A stretch of 64,000 nucleotides of DNA from Dryas octopetala. Its lineage: Eukaryota > Streptophyta > Magnoliopsida > Rosales > Rosaceae. Numbering within the stretch: position 1 is the stretch's first letter; the number at the start of each line of letters is the position of its first letter. The translations under genes and the position numbers were made by a program. The stretch spans positions 24,999,923-25,063,922 of the forward strand of contig OY992834.1 in NCBI GenBank assembly GCA_963921425.1. Reading direction: 5' to 3'. Of the stretch, positions 32,201 through 43,559 are shown piece after piece. The notes under the pieces are model-generated. The model was given only the letters and a program-made list of their open reading frames with translations, was not told the origin of the DNA and ran no database searches.

Positions 32201-35200
32201 CTGCTCATGAGAGAAGGCCCCTATAGGTAACAGTGCAAGTAAAAGAAATAAACAAAATTAAAAAAATTTCTCCTTTTTTTCTCCCTCTTGTTTTTTGTTT
32301 AGATTACAATATAAATATGAGAGCAGAGGAAAGATATATAGGAATGTAGAACGCAGTCAATCACATGCACACACATAACAATAATGATAAACTTGGATAA
32401 TAAATGCAAAGTTGGAAAAGTCAACCTGGATTATAAAGACAACATAGCCTAGACAGAAGTAGGCGATCAGAAATGGGAGCAGAAGTGGTGCGACAACTGA
32501 ATATACCATACCAATCAGCACAGACAGTGAGACCAAAGGAATAATTCTATAGTAAGGCAATGAATAAAGATAAGGAGTTTTCTCTTTTCCACGGCCACAT
32601 GTACAAGACTTTATAGCATCCCAAATAAGTAAGCCTGGTTGAAGGATCTCCAAAGAAAACCCTGACAGCCCATCTGTCAAAATATATGTCACAAAGAAAT
32701 CTGCCTGAAACATTAGAAATCGAACTTAATTGATAGAATCAGTAAATTTTTTTCTCTAAAAAAAGAAAGAGAAATATCTTCATGATAACAAACATTTGTC
32801 AGAGCATCCAAAATTATTTGAAATCCATACAACGATAAGGTGAAGAAATTATTGTTTTCTTTTTAATACTAAAGAGAAGAAAATAGTGCAGATCATTGTT
32901 TGGTCTATCCTTTGGTAATTTGCTACAAACGTTTTATAGAAAAAGCACTATGGCTTTATCCGAAAAAAAAATTAAAAAATTAAAAAATAAAAAAGAATAA
33001 GCACACTGAAACAGCTTTAATATGATGAAGAGTACAAGTTAAAACAATTCACAAACAGAAGATGCCAAAAGTATCAATAAATGAGACCAACTCACTTGAG
33101 CAGTGACAGCACTAGCAAGGTGACCAGGGAAATCTTTTGGATGAGCAAAAGATTCCCCAATTTCATCTAGTAAGGACCCTGATAACAAGCTCCAAAAGAA
33201 CACATTTCCCACCAGAAAATAAAAAACCATGTTGCAAGCTTTTATCTCTTCTTTGCTTTTTGAGATACAACCTGCTAGTTTAGCCATTCCAAGCATTGCA
33301 AAAGGAACAATGTATATAAACCCTTTCAGAACGGCGCTTGGAAGATACCCTGTTACAATAGAGCGTAACCCGGGTCTGTATAACATGTCAATAATAACAA
33401 AAAATTAAACATTATCTATGATGTAAAAAACATAAACATTACAGGTTAGATTTTGAATCATGCCACAACAACAAACTTCCTACTATTAAATATAGCATTC
33501 ACTAGCTTTCTTGATGAATTTGAGCAAACCGTTTTTAATTTGGTTCTGTATTCTGGTCATTCCACAGTTTAATGCTTCAACAGTTATGAATTAATAGTCA
33601 GATTTCTGTGAACAGAGTTGTTGAGGTCTTAATTTCAGAACTCAAAGATTCAATAAGCACTCACAACAATCAATATAAAAAAGACAATAGAAGAAGTCTT
33701 ACATCAACTGTAAAGCCATGGCCGGAGGAAACCATTTCTTTAGTTTCTCAAATTTAGCTATTCCTTGGACTGCAGTGACTGGGATAGCAAAGAAAATTGT
33801 AAGTAGAGAGGCTGCAACAACAACTCCAAGTTTGCAAAGTGGCAAAACTCTGTATGAGATTGCTAAATTTCTCCATGATACATCCCTGGGTTCTGGAGCG
33901 ATGTCAGTGATCCAAAGAAGTGGATTTGAGTGCTGCTTAGATTGGGCAACTAGTGCTGCACCCAAACGAGACTTGAATGTAACAAAAGCAACAGGCAACT
34001 CCTACACACATAAAAGAACTCGGGATGTTTATTGCACGTGAATTATAGAGTATAGTTCAACAAGTTATTTGATAAATTGGAATATTAAAGTATACAAAAA
34101 TACTCTAGAGCTAACCAGTTAGTAAGATAATACGGTGCTAACCACCCTTTTGGGTCCACTACACAATGTAATCTCATGATCTAAACCGTTCATATTTTAG
34201 GTATCTATTCAAAGATTAACTTTGTAAAAAATCAACCAAATCAAAAATTATTTATCCATTTGATATCATTACAATCATTTCATGTTTCATTGAAAAACTT
34301 GTGTTTGTCCATTTACATGAGCACAATTAGCTTACTAATAATTGAATAAACGATTTCCGATTTTTTATATTTTTTGCAAAGATGATATTTGAATGGGAAC
34401 CTAAAAAATAAACGGTTCAGATCATGAAATTACATTGTGTAGTGGGCTCAAAAGGATGGTTAGCGTCGTATTATCTTACTAACTGGTTAGCTCTAGAGCG
34501 CTCCTCTTAAAGTATATTATGTAAGAAATAGGGACAAAAGTACTTCAAACTAATGTTATTACTGCTAACTTATTTAATATCAAGATTTTCTTCTAAGGTG
34601 AACTTTTAAATCAATCATAGTGAATTATTTAATTTTACAATCAAATAATATATTTTTTTTATAGAAAGTATTGATTTAGGAAATTGATAATTTAAAAGAT
34701 TGGAATATAATAACGTTATATAGATGAGCATACAAAGAATAGAGATGGGATGTCAATATTGAAGTGAATGCCCGGAAATGATCACATGTATAACAAAGTT
34801 TTTTTTGGTCACATGTATAACAAAGTTAAGCCACCTTCAATTTTAAACCTCATCAGACCCCTAATAGCCTCCAGCAAGTATCATTATATTTTGGCAGAGA
34901 ATCTTGCCTCCATCTGGACCACCAAAATTCTGACAAAATCATGTGTATGCTGCTGTAAATAGTTTCCCATTGTCAGCACATATCCCCTTACTTACTGTTA
35001 GCATAATTCAACATCACCTGAGTACTTTGAGAAGTGTGGTGTATAAACACTCAAACACTCTATCCTCATAAGTCAGTTTTCAAGGATGAGAAATATCAAG
35101 GGTTTAATTCCCATGCTGATTTGGTACCTTTGGGATGTGCAGTACACATGGGCAGTCTTCCCTTGTAAGTCAATTTTTGAAGATGAGCTCTACTTATGGT

Positions 35201-38200
35201 TTTAACATGGTATGTACAGAGAGGATGGGTCAAGTTTGTGTCCCCTACCCTGCGTAGAGTGGAAAAACCATGTGTCCCCAACCCTGACGCTAAGAGAGAA
35301 TTTAGAATGGTCCCACATCCGTTAGCTGCCTTTGGGATGTGCAGTGCATAAACACAGACAACCTTTTCTTATAAGTTGATTTGCAAGGATGAGTTCCAAC
35401 TTCCACCAACGGTTTTAAAATAGTATCAGAGCTCTTGTAGCAGGAGATCTTGGGTTTAAAACCTCTAATCCTCATACCCCACTTGTGTGTTTATTTGAAA
35501 GATGCACCTTTGGAGCTATATGCTTCTCTATGTCTGCATTTGTTTGCCTTTCCACGTGAGGGAAGGAGTTAGTTTGATACTATTTGTTGATCCATTCTCT
35601 AACAGCTTAAACTTTTGGGTTCTAGTTGGTCTCTAACATGATATCAGAACAAGTGTACCGTAAGGATGGGTTGGGTTTTTGTCTCATACACAACATGGAA
35701 GGGGAGAGCCGAATTGTCTCAAGCCCTAGCGCTGAAGGGAAGTGTGAGCCTAATCATATGGCCTGTGTACCTTAGGAATTTGCAGTGTATAATCACATGG
35801 ACACCCTTTCTTTATAAAGATTGTTTTCAAGGATGAGTTCTATTCATGGGTTTCGCAAATACAACTACAATTACCATAGGAACACCACACCACCACAACA
35901 ACAGCCAATTGGCACTGCCAGTGAATTCCACCACAACTTCTCACAACCATCAAAGGCACTGTTTTTATATTCCCAAATCAAAGCTTCTAGGACCAACTTA
36001 GAGTTAACTAAAGAAACATTAACCTGGTCAGCATGCTTGCATGTGCATAGGCATAAGTAGAGATGCCTATCTTTACATTCTTCTCTAATGTATCAATAAA
36101 AAGTGGTATCTCACTGATGGCTCAGGCCCCCTCCTGTTCAGGAAATATATTGATCAATTCCGATTCTTTCTTTTCCACTGATGTGGGGGCATAAAAAGAA
36201 AGAGAGGGATGGGGTTTTTCTCGGTTTTGGAAATTTACAGAACCAAAAGGTTTCAAATGTCCACTCCTAAATATGAATACACACAAGTAATCCATCACTT
36301 TAAATGCAGACTCCTTTCTGCATATGAACTTGAGAAGCATCCATTCTAGCAAACCAGAGAATCTTGAATAACAAATCTAACTAGAGGGCTCAAATACTTA
36401 AATTTGTTTTAGAACAGCAAATGACTAATAGAGATTGACAAATAACCAGGACGTTCAGATACTATAGAAGAAGGAATCACATTCCAAAACAAATTTCTTC
36501 CAAAAGTATGCCTCTAAGTATGTTGCTCAGCATATTATTTATAAACCAACAATTTAGAACTACTCAATATATCTATTGAGAAATAAATAAATAAATAAGG
36601 AGTAAAAAGAGGTTCATCCTAGAGATGAGTTACAATGCACAACTGTATTGAAATTCCAGCTGATATATGCAAATGACTAATTAGAGAATATGTTTCAGAT
36701 AAAATCTACAACAAAAAGCTACAGAATTATGTAAAATTTGCACGAAAACATAAATATGTATTATTAAAAAAAAAAAAAAAAAAGAACTGGGCTGGGAAGA
36801 TGGGGAAGGGAATCTGGGATTGTTAGAATACTTTTGTTAGTTGAACTAGTAAGAACAACAATGCTTTGCTTTGATCATCTTCAAGTATGCTGAAAAAGAT
36901 GTAAAGAAGAATTTTCTACAGCTTCTGTATATGCATTACAAATACAAACCAAATAATTTCAGTGCCAGCATACCCAGTCTACATTTATAATGTATTATTA
37001 AGGCCATCACTATGATAATTACCTTTTCTCTGAGCATATCTTCACACTGTAATTGGTGCATCTTGTGATGAAGTTCTTCAAGCTTTTCCTCATGCAAGGC
37101 TAATTTTACAGAATCTTCATGAGATGGATCCAAGAGCAAAGGTGTTTGGTTATGTTTCTTGACCACAGACCGGTTTCTCAAGTCCTCTATCTTTCTTTCA
37201 ATATGTTTTGTCTGGCTCTACAAATAAGATTATTTGTATGAGATTTCAATAAAAAATAAAATAAAATACAATAAAACTAAAAGAAGGATAAGGAACCACA
37301 ACAACTATAACTGCTAACAATGAATCATAGTTCCTCTTTTACAGTAACAGTATAAACACAGAATCATTATATCGTCTTCAAGAAAATGCACCGGTGTCAA
37401 GATGATACATAGGGAACAGAAAGATATTTGGTTGTGAGACAGTGGATAATATCTTGTACTTTTATTGACTGATATCTGTATTTAAATCCTTTCTTACACA
37501 TTCATGGTGAAAAAAACAATACAGTCTCACAACCAAATTGTAAGCATATGGCCAAACACCATCACCTCGGAGCCATTTGAACTTGTTTCAACGCCCATGA
37601 ACAAAGTCTCACAAACCACCTCTCTTATCCCAAAACTCATTGTTTGACTACATAACATCAAGGTCCTCCACAAACAGCTCCAAGGATAATCCAAGTTTCA
37701 AAAGTGCAATTAATCTCATGAAAAAGTTTTGGGACTTTCCTTCAAATTTCAGCTTATCCATATCATATTAGTGTTTAGAAATTATGGACCAAATACAACT
37801 GTTCCACATCGAATAAAAGTGATTGTCCAACATTAGGTTTAATAAGTTGGATATCTCCTTGAATTGTACCGATGCCTTGTGAGGTAAGACCTCATTGAAC
37901 TCCACAAGGTGGTTAAGTTAGGAACAATATCAATGCAACATGGGGACCCCCAAGTGGCATTAGAGTCCAGGGTTTGGCAGGAACGCACGACGCATGATCA
38001 TTATTCGAGGTGGAGCAGGCACATGGCAACTCAATTTCCCAATAGGTGGAGCAGCTCAGAGAAAATTTCTAGGGGTGGTTAAAATTCTCGTCTAGGCTGC
38101 ACAAGCTCAAGAAAATCCTGATTGGGAGGCAAAGTTGCAATTGCATTGCACCCTGTTGGATGATTGTGCTTGAAGATGATAGACAGTCAGAATTGGATCC

Positions 38201-41200
38201 AAGGTGGAGTTTAACCTGTGGGTAGATACCTATACAAATTTCTACATATTGTTTGGTGACATAAAATAACCAATTATTTTCCAATTGAAATCATGTTAAG
38301 TTAAATATATTCATTATGAAAAACAAAATGCATGCAATAACTTATATGTTTTGATAAGTGAATAACTTGAGAGACAATCATATGAAAATTACTGATCCAC
38401 AAAAATAAAGCTATGACCTATGAGATTCATATACAATAAAAGAAAATAACAAAAATACCATAAAAATCCATGATTATGTGAAAATGAAACTCATCCAATT
38501 TCATTTTTTTTATTGAAAAGATTTTGTAGAAAGAAAAAGGGCACCAAGAAAATGAAGCAAATAATCAACCCAAATTGCCCTAGATGTCTTGTTACTCAGT
38601 GTTCCACCAAACACACAACAATCCCATGATATAAGTGGTAGTATTTAAGGGATGCATATATATAATATTAATATAAACAACAGAATGCTCGGCATGCAAA
38701 CATAGTGAACTGATGCATGGAGTAGGTGACCTTAAAATGTTCAAGCCTTACCAGCAAGTCCTTAAATTCTCTTCCATCATACAAAGTTTGATAAGAATGG
38801 TAAGCATACGGATGATGCATAGAGAAGAATTTATCAATACAACACCCACGAGACTTGTGTTGGATGCAGAAGGGAATTTCCCGAACCAGAACAGTAAACT
38901 GATCGGGCTGATGCCTAATGTTCCGAAGTTGTTGAATCCGTTTAGCCAAAATCACATTGTATTCCTGAAGAAGAAATGATGCAGGAAGTCACCTGTTACG
39001 TAAACTTATCTGAGTGTTAAGGTCCAAGCAACATTATTAATTCCAATAACCACTATTACAACTTTGATTCATATGAGTAAATTAATTCTCAAACATATGG
39101 AATGTTAGAGTGTAACATTCACCTTGTACAGTAGGTATGCTCCATAGAGAGATATAAGCCACAGGCATGCAAAATGCACCCAAAGCCTGCAGAATAGGAA
39201 ACAAAATTGGTAAGCAAAGTAAACCAGAAGCTTGTTGATATGAAAAAGATCAGCTTCTAGCAATCATACTGTCAAAGCCCACATGGGACCAACTATAAAG
39301 TGCATGTGTTAAACCCATGGGCCTAACTCATCCTCAAAAACCGGCTTTTAAGGAGAGGATTGCCCAAGACTTATATAGTGCACAACCCAACCATATCCTA
39401 GTGATGTGGGATATTTAACACCCCCCCTCAATGCCAAGGTTGGGCCCACTGCTACATGACCGAACTCCACTAAACGAGAGTCCAAATGCCACATAGCAAA
39501 CCCAACCAATTCCAGGATACATCAGGTCACTATTGAATACATCGGGTCACAAAAATCAGTTGGGCCTAATTAATGCTGAGGAATACGAACCATCGGCTTT
39601 GATACCATGTCAAAGCCCATATGGGACCAACTATAAAGTGCATGTGTTAAACCCATGAGCCAAAATCATCCTCAAAAACCGGCTTTTAAGGAGAGGATTG
39701 CCCAAGGCTTATATAGTGCACAACCCAACCATATCCATGTGGGATATTTAACACATACTATCATGCACACTCAATGGAAAGATCTAATAGAAAATGACAC
39801 AGATTTTGTTTACTTAAATAACCTGAAACCTTGCAAGCGATCAGGTGTACGTAAAGATGGGATGGATTCGTAGATCCAGCCCTACGTGGAGGGGGAGAGC
39901 CAAGTGTCTCCACCCTGTGTCAAGGGAGAGTGTTAGCATAACCCAGATATATCATCCTTTTGCACAAACCAAAAAACAAAAGTCTGCGACAATTTCAAAT
40001 TCTCTTGCTTGCAGAAACAGCTGGAGTCAGCAACTATAGCCACAAATTCCAAATTCAAAGAAATGTATCACTCTCCTTATGAATGTTCTCATTTGCACAC
40101 TTATGGAAGTCTCACCTGTTGGAACCTGGACTAATGTTGGATATTGTGAAAGAATCCAAGGAATGGTGGCTCATTTCTGTACGACCCTGGCCATTATAAT
40201 TTACTGGAAGAAGTACCGCCAATCCAATAAGAGAGCAAACTACAAAGAATTTGATACTGCAAAAAAAAATAGAAAAAATATATGCATGTTTAATACTTCC
40301 TCTTTAAACAGCATCATTCTCAATTAAAAAAAAAAAAAAAAACCCAATGCACACTGTGCAAACAGGTGTAAGAATATGGATGTGCAAACAGGGAAATTCC
40401 CTTCTGCATCCAACACTGTGCACACTATATCATTGAATAAATCTTTTTTTGTTAAGAATATATCATTACAGCATTATCATTTCATCTAAACTACCAATTA
40501 ATCCAATACCTTGTTTTGATGTGACCCCATATATACTTAGAAGTTAGAGGTTATGCCAAACCTTTTTCTCCAAAAATTGAAGCCATAGGTTTTGTTTTCA
40601 CACTAAATTTGTAACTCTTTGTAATGACTGAAGAGAACAACTAATAGACAATCTCTGAAGAAAACAACATTGTCTGTTACATGTTTGCTTTAATCCATAC
40701 TTCGTATACAACATTTGAGGAATTACTATAGTTATATTTGTGGCATTTCAGAACCGGAATATACTCTGTAAACTTTACTTCATACTCAAGTTTAAATATG
40801 CTACATTATTTTATGAGCATTAAGATACAGTATTTTCCTTAACATTATGAATTCCTTTTTTAATCTTTTTGCAAGCGTTAAAGTAAGTGAGGCTATCTTA
40901 ACCTTGCTGGTGATATAAATGAGTAATGAAGTCCAAATTTCCTAAATGCATCTAATAACTTTTTCCAGCTCAGCTGTATAATGATGGAATGGTAAATATT
41001 TTACTCTTTGATGTCCCTAAACTTCAACTTTTGATGGTGACAATATAGTTCCATGATAAGCTATTTCTTTTTATGGTGACAAAAAACTCACAAATCACCC
41101 TCCTCCTCTCCTCTAAAAATCCGCTTTATCACCTCTTCAACCAATCCCTTTCTTTCTTATAATAATTTCTGTTTCATAACATTTTATATAAAATGCACAT

Positions 41201-42513
41201 TTTTTCTCACAAACATGCACAGATAGAAAATGTGAACAAGGTCGTCTGTTTAATTTCTTACTACCATCTATACCCTATATGTCCAATCTGTGGAATAATT
41301 GTATCTAACCAAATGACCATATATAAAGAGTTAATACACAAATAAATTAACCTTGCATCTGCAATGGCACCAACATTTTAATTATTTAGCTTTAAAATGC
41401 AGCCCAATCAAGTAGATTCCATTTGATTAAAAAGACATATGAAATATATATTTACAGCTCTGCATATCAAAAACTGAAATACTTCTTACATATTCACTTG
41501 AAGTGATTTTTGAAGCAACCCAAAAAACAATTTTGTTTATTTTTACCGAAAACAACAAAAAGCACTTTTAGTTATTTGGAAGCGCCAAAAGCACTCCCTA
41601 GCATCTCCATTGGGTATGGCAATCAATGGGCGAAAGTTTATTTGTGGTACCACGTAGGAATTGTGCCTCCGACACGTAGGGTATGGTTATATCAAAATTT
41701 GGCCCGACTCAAAATCAGAGCAAATTTGATCCAACGCCAAATTAGAGCAAATTGGGACCTAGTTGGTATTTAATGAATATCGGAGTTGAGACCATCATTA
41801 ATATATCAAAAGTAAAAAAAAAAAAACAAAAAAGATAGAGGTAATAAAATAATATTTTTTTGAGTTAAAAGAAGGGGAATCGAACTTTGGTGTGAGTAAT
41901 TTTATTCCCTTCCAAACAACTATAATAAATAAAATAATATTTGCTATAACATTTGCATTTTTTGAGTAACAAACTTTTGTAGTGACGTGGGTTAACAAAG
42001 TACCATTTCCATTGGAGATGCTCTCACTTGAGATTAGGAATAAGAATGTATTTGACAAGAACTGAGAAAGAATAAGTGGGCAAATCAATGGACATGTCAA
42101 TGGAGATGTGAAACCTATAACTATAATTAAAATAAATAAATAACCATATCCAAAATACATAATGATGACTGTAAATTAAAGAATATAAGAAAAAGAAGAA
42201 GATGAAGAATCTATTGTGTGACTAACCCGAACTTGAAGAGCCTGATGATGATAAGAGCGTCGAGGCCGCTGCTCTGGAGAATCTCATCCTCGGAGACGCG
42301 AATGGCGCGTGAAATCCACGAGACAGAAGGGAGGAAGCGGCGGGGATTGAGGTCGGGAATGTGGTGGCCGCGGCGGGGGGGCTGAGAGAGGTGGCGAGGG
42401 TAGTAAATGGGGGCGGTGGAGCGTTGCTTCTTGAGAACGGAGAAGAGAGAGAGGATGACAATGGCCAAGCCTATGTTTATGGCCGCCGAAGCTATAAGGC
42501 TTTCGGTGTTCAT
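29279..42513 (-). CDS. CSC1-like / OSCA-family mechanosensitive or osmosensitive cation channel
   Basis: Ten exons: 42,513-42,227; 40,256-40,116; 39,186-39,123; 38,964-38,752; 37,217-37,023; 34,001-33,703; 33,375-33,096; 32,704-32,426; 29,888-29,655; 29,401-29,279. All have GT..AG borders and matching phases; the total is 2,115 bases, 704 residues, normal for OSCA/CSC1 proteins. The N terminus has a membrane segment (IASAAINIGLAIVILSLFSV), then SSGLDALIIIRLFKF. A cytosolic domain follows (HQPDQFTVLVREIPF; coiled region IERKIEDLRNR; ELPVAFVTFKSR; WITDIAPEPRDVSWRNL). The C-terminal half is the seven-helix RSN1_7TM region (GIAKFEKLKKWFPPAMAL, TGYLPSAVLKGF, LLLPFLIAYFCLGYVVF, CGQYWPYIHHYI, MIGLFGLKSKPAA). 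The family forms dimeric plasma-membrane Ca2+-permeable channels gated by tension or osmotic stress. No disruption is seen; introns are large and transposon-rich. It looks like the HYP1/RXW8-type branch, but the subgroup is not certain. Confidence 0.93.
30493..30900 (-). mobile_element. LTR pair remnant (copia or TRIM type) in intron 8
   Basis: Two direct copies of an LTR-like sequence (about 30,515-30,605 and 30,697-30,790 in the shared part; both with caaactttat.., ggtatttataagagtacaat, acaaggacaagaaaactaat) flank a short internal piece. On the minus strand the right copy begins tgttagcatgag at 30,900 and ends before ttagtatcagag (30,667-30,656), a primer-binding site of the initiator-Met type. 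The left copy is truncated. No coding sequence lies between them. Confidence 0.65.
31457..31704 (-). mobile_element. tRNA-derived SINE in intron 8, with 19-bp TSD
   Basis: The element is flanked by identical 19-base copies of ttgtcaattacaatcaata (31,438-31,456 and 31,705-31,723). On the minus strand it starts ccaggggtcagtctagtggt, with an A-box-like region and a B-box-like gtttgatccc, and ends in a ta-rich tail. Length 248 bp. Translated frames are an artefact of composition. It lies in the same transcriptional orientation as the channel gene. Confidence 0.85.
31985..32175. repeat. Hairpin-forming inverted repeat in intron 8
   Basis: The arms at 32,034-32,060 and 32,098-32,124 are near-complementary over about 27 bases (cctatacagtgatacgtggt against catgtatcgtcatatagg). 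A second outer pair (about 31,993-32,026 and 32,127-32,170) extends the fold. It resembles a small MITE; no target duplication was resolved. Confidence 0.55.
34104..34498. mobile_element. Long-TIR MITE in intron 5
   Basis: The ends are inverted repeats of about 100 bases (left ctctagagctaaccagttag; the right end is its complement), with a handful of mismatches. The terminal ctctagag is itself palindromic, so the exact ends and the target duplication cannot be fixed. No coding sequence is present. Confidence 0.8.
35020..35850 (+). mobile_element. Cluster of decayed TRIM-like LTR copies in intron 5
   Basis: Four degenerate direct copies of a unit containing gatgtgcagt-like sequence, a cataa/acaca run, a ttataagt-like piece and aaggatgag start near 35,030, 35,131, 35,330 and 35,769. 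One is followed by atagtatcagagct (about 35,424), a Met-type primer-binding site. Another is followed by tgatatcagaac (about 35,638). The stretch looks like repeated insertion or recombination of a TRIM family. Confidence 0.5.
39270..39753 (-). mobile_element. Complete TRIM retrotransposon in intron 2
   Basis: The element is 484 bp, with LTRs at 39,270-39,420 (3') and 39,608-39,753 (5', 5 bases shorter by a small deletion). On the minus strand the LTR is tgttaaatatccc..ctttgaca. The primer-binding site tggtatcaaagcc directly follows the 5' LTR (39,607 leftwards), and a purine tract gagggggg precedes the 3' LTR (39,421-39,429). A 5-bp TSD catac flanks it (39,265-39,269 and 39,754-39,758). There is no coding sequence, as expected for terminal-repeat retrotransposons in miniature. 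It is in the same orientation as the channel gene. Confidence 0.92.
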
Positions 42514-42569
42514 CTTAATTTTTTATTTGCTTGATTAATTGGAAATTGGGATTTAGATGAGTAGTAGAA

Positions 42570-42614
<45 letters not shown>

Positions 42615-43315
42615 TTCTGGAATCTACGATGTGTGTGTGAGAAAGAGAAAGAGAAGGAGATGAGAGAGGCAGAGGCAGTTGCAGAGTTTTGCCACCTCTG
42701 GTGCGTACGTGGCCGAGTCTCATGAGGAAGATGGCGTTATGGTATTTTAACACTAACGGATTGGACCTATGTGAGCGCGACCGAGTTTGCTGCTTTTAAG
42801 GGGTTGAACTTTGAACCTCCAAATCCAATTAATCAAACCAAAACAAAAATTAAATAGAAAATTAGAAATACAATGATAAATCACGAGAGCCACTGCAAAA
42901 CTAATAAATGGACCCAGTTTTTAGTGTTCCGATCTATCTCAATAACACCGCGAGTCCATTACTTACGGCATGTTTGGTATATTGTATTAAACTCTATATA
43001 AGAGTAAATAATTAATGTAAGTTGTTTTGTGTCAATTTGTATTATTTAATTACATGACTATATAAACCAGATTGAACTTTTAATACTCTCCTTATCTGAT
43101 TAACTAATATAACTCACACACTCGAGATTAGATAATACACTCTTAATTATAAAGACCTGAAAAAACAAAAACACGCTTTCTACGTGAAAACCAAGAGACG
43201 CTCTTTTCATCTTCTTCTTGTCCATCGTCCCATCACCATAGCCCAGCCTCTGGCCACCACCCCGATACCCCCTCCATCTTGTCACCTTGTCATTGGTTAA
43301 GACCAACAACCCTCC

Positions 43316-43317
<2 letters not shown>
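42514..43317 (-). promoter_or_regulatory. Upstream region of the CSC1-like gene, with CT-rich leader
   Basis: On the minus strand, a CT microsatellite (42,571-42,609) and pyrimidine-rich sequence up to about 42,690 lie 60-180 bases before the ATG. This is typical of plant 5' UTRs. No clear TATA box is seen, as is common with such pyrimidine-rich starts. Beyond 42,750 the sequence is AT-rich with no other gene. Confidence 0.45.
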
Positions 43318-43358
<41 letters not shown>

Positions 43359-43399
43359 TCGGTGATTAAGACCAGTAAACATACAAAGCCACACGACAT

Positions 43400-43433
<34 letters not shown>
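43318..43433. repeat. Facing CT and GA microsatellites (potential hairpin)
   Basis: A (CT)n run at 43,318-43,355 is followed after about 47 bases by a (GA)n run at 43,403-43,433. The two runs are complementary and could form a stem of about 30 bases. Confidence 0.9.
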
Positions 43434-43435
<2 letters not shown>

Positions 43436-43559
43436 GAGCCCATCGATCCCAAATCGGGATACAATTATAATTGGGTTTCAATTCACCTTTGAGTGTTTTT
43501 TCATTCAATGAATATGAGTTCTGATATGATTTTTACATCTATAGCTACTCGAATTGGTA

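Noticed and set aside
42553..42753. Leu/Ser-rich minus-strand frame
   Set aside because: It is the CT-rich leader of the channel gene; out of frame with the main start and composed of a microsatellite.
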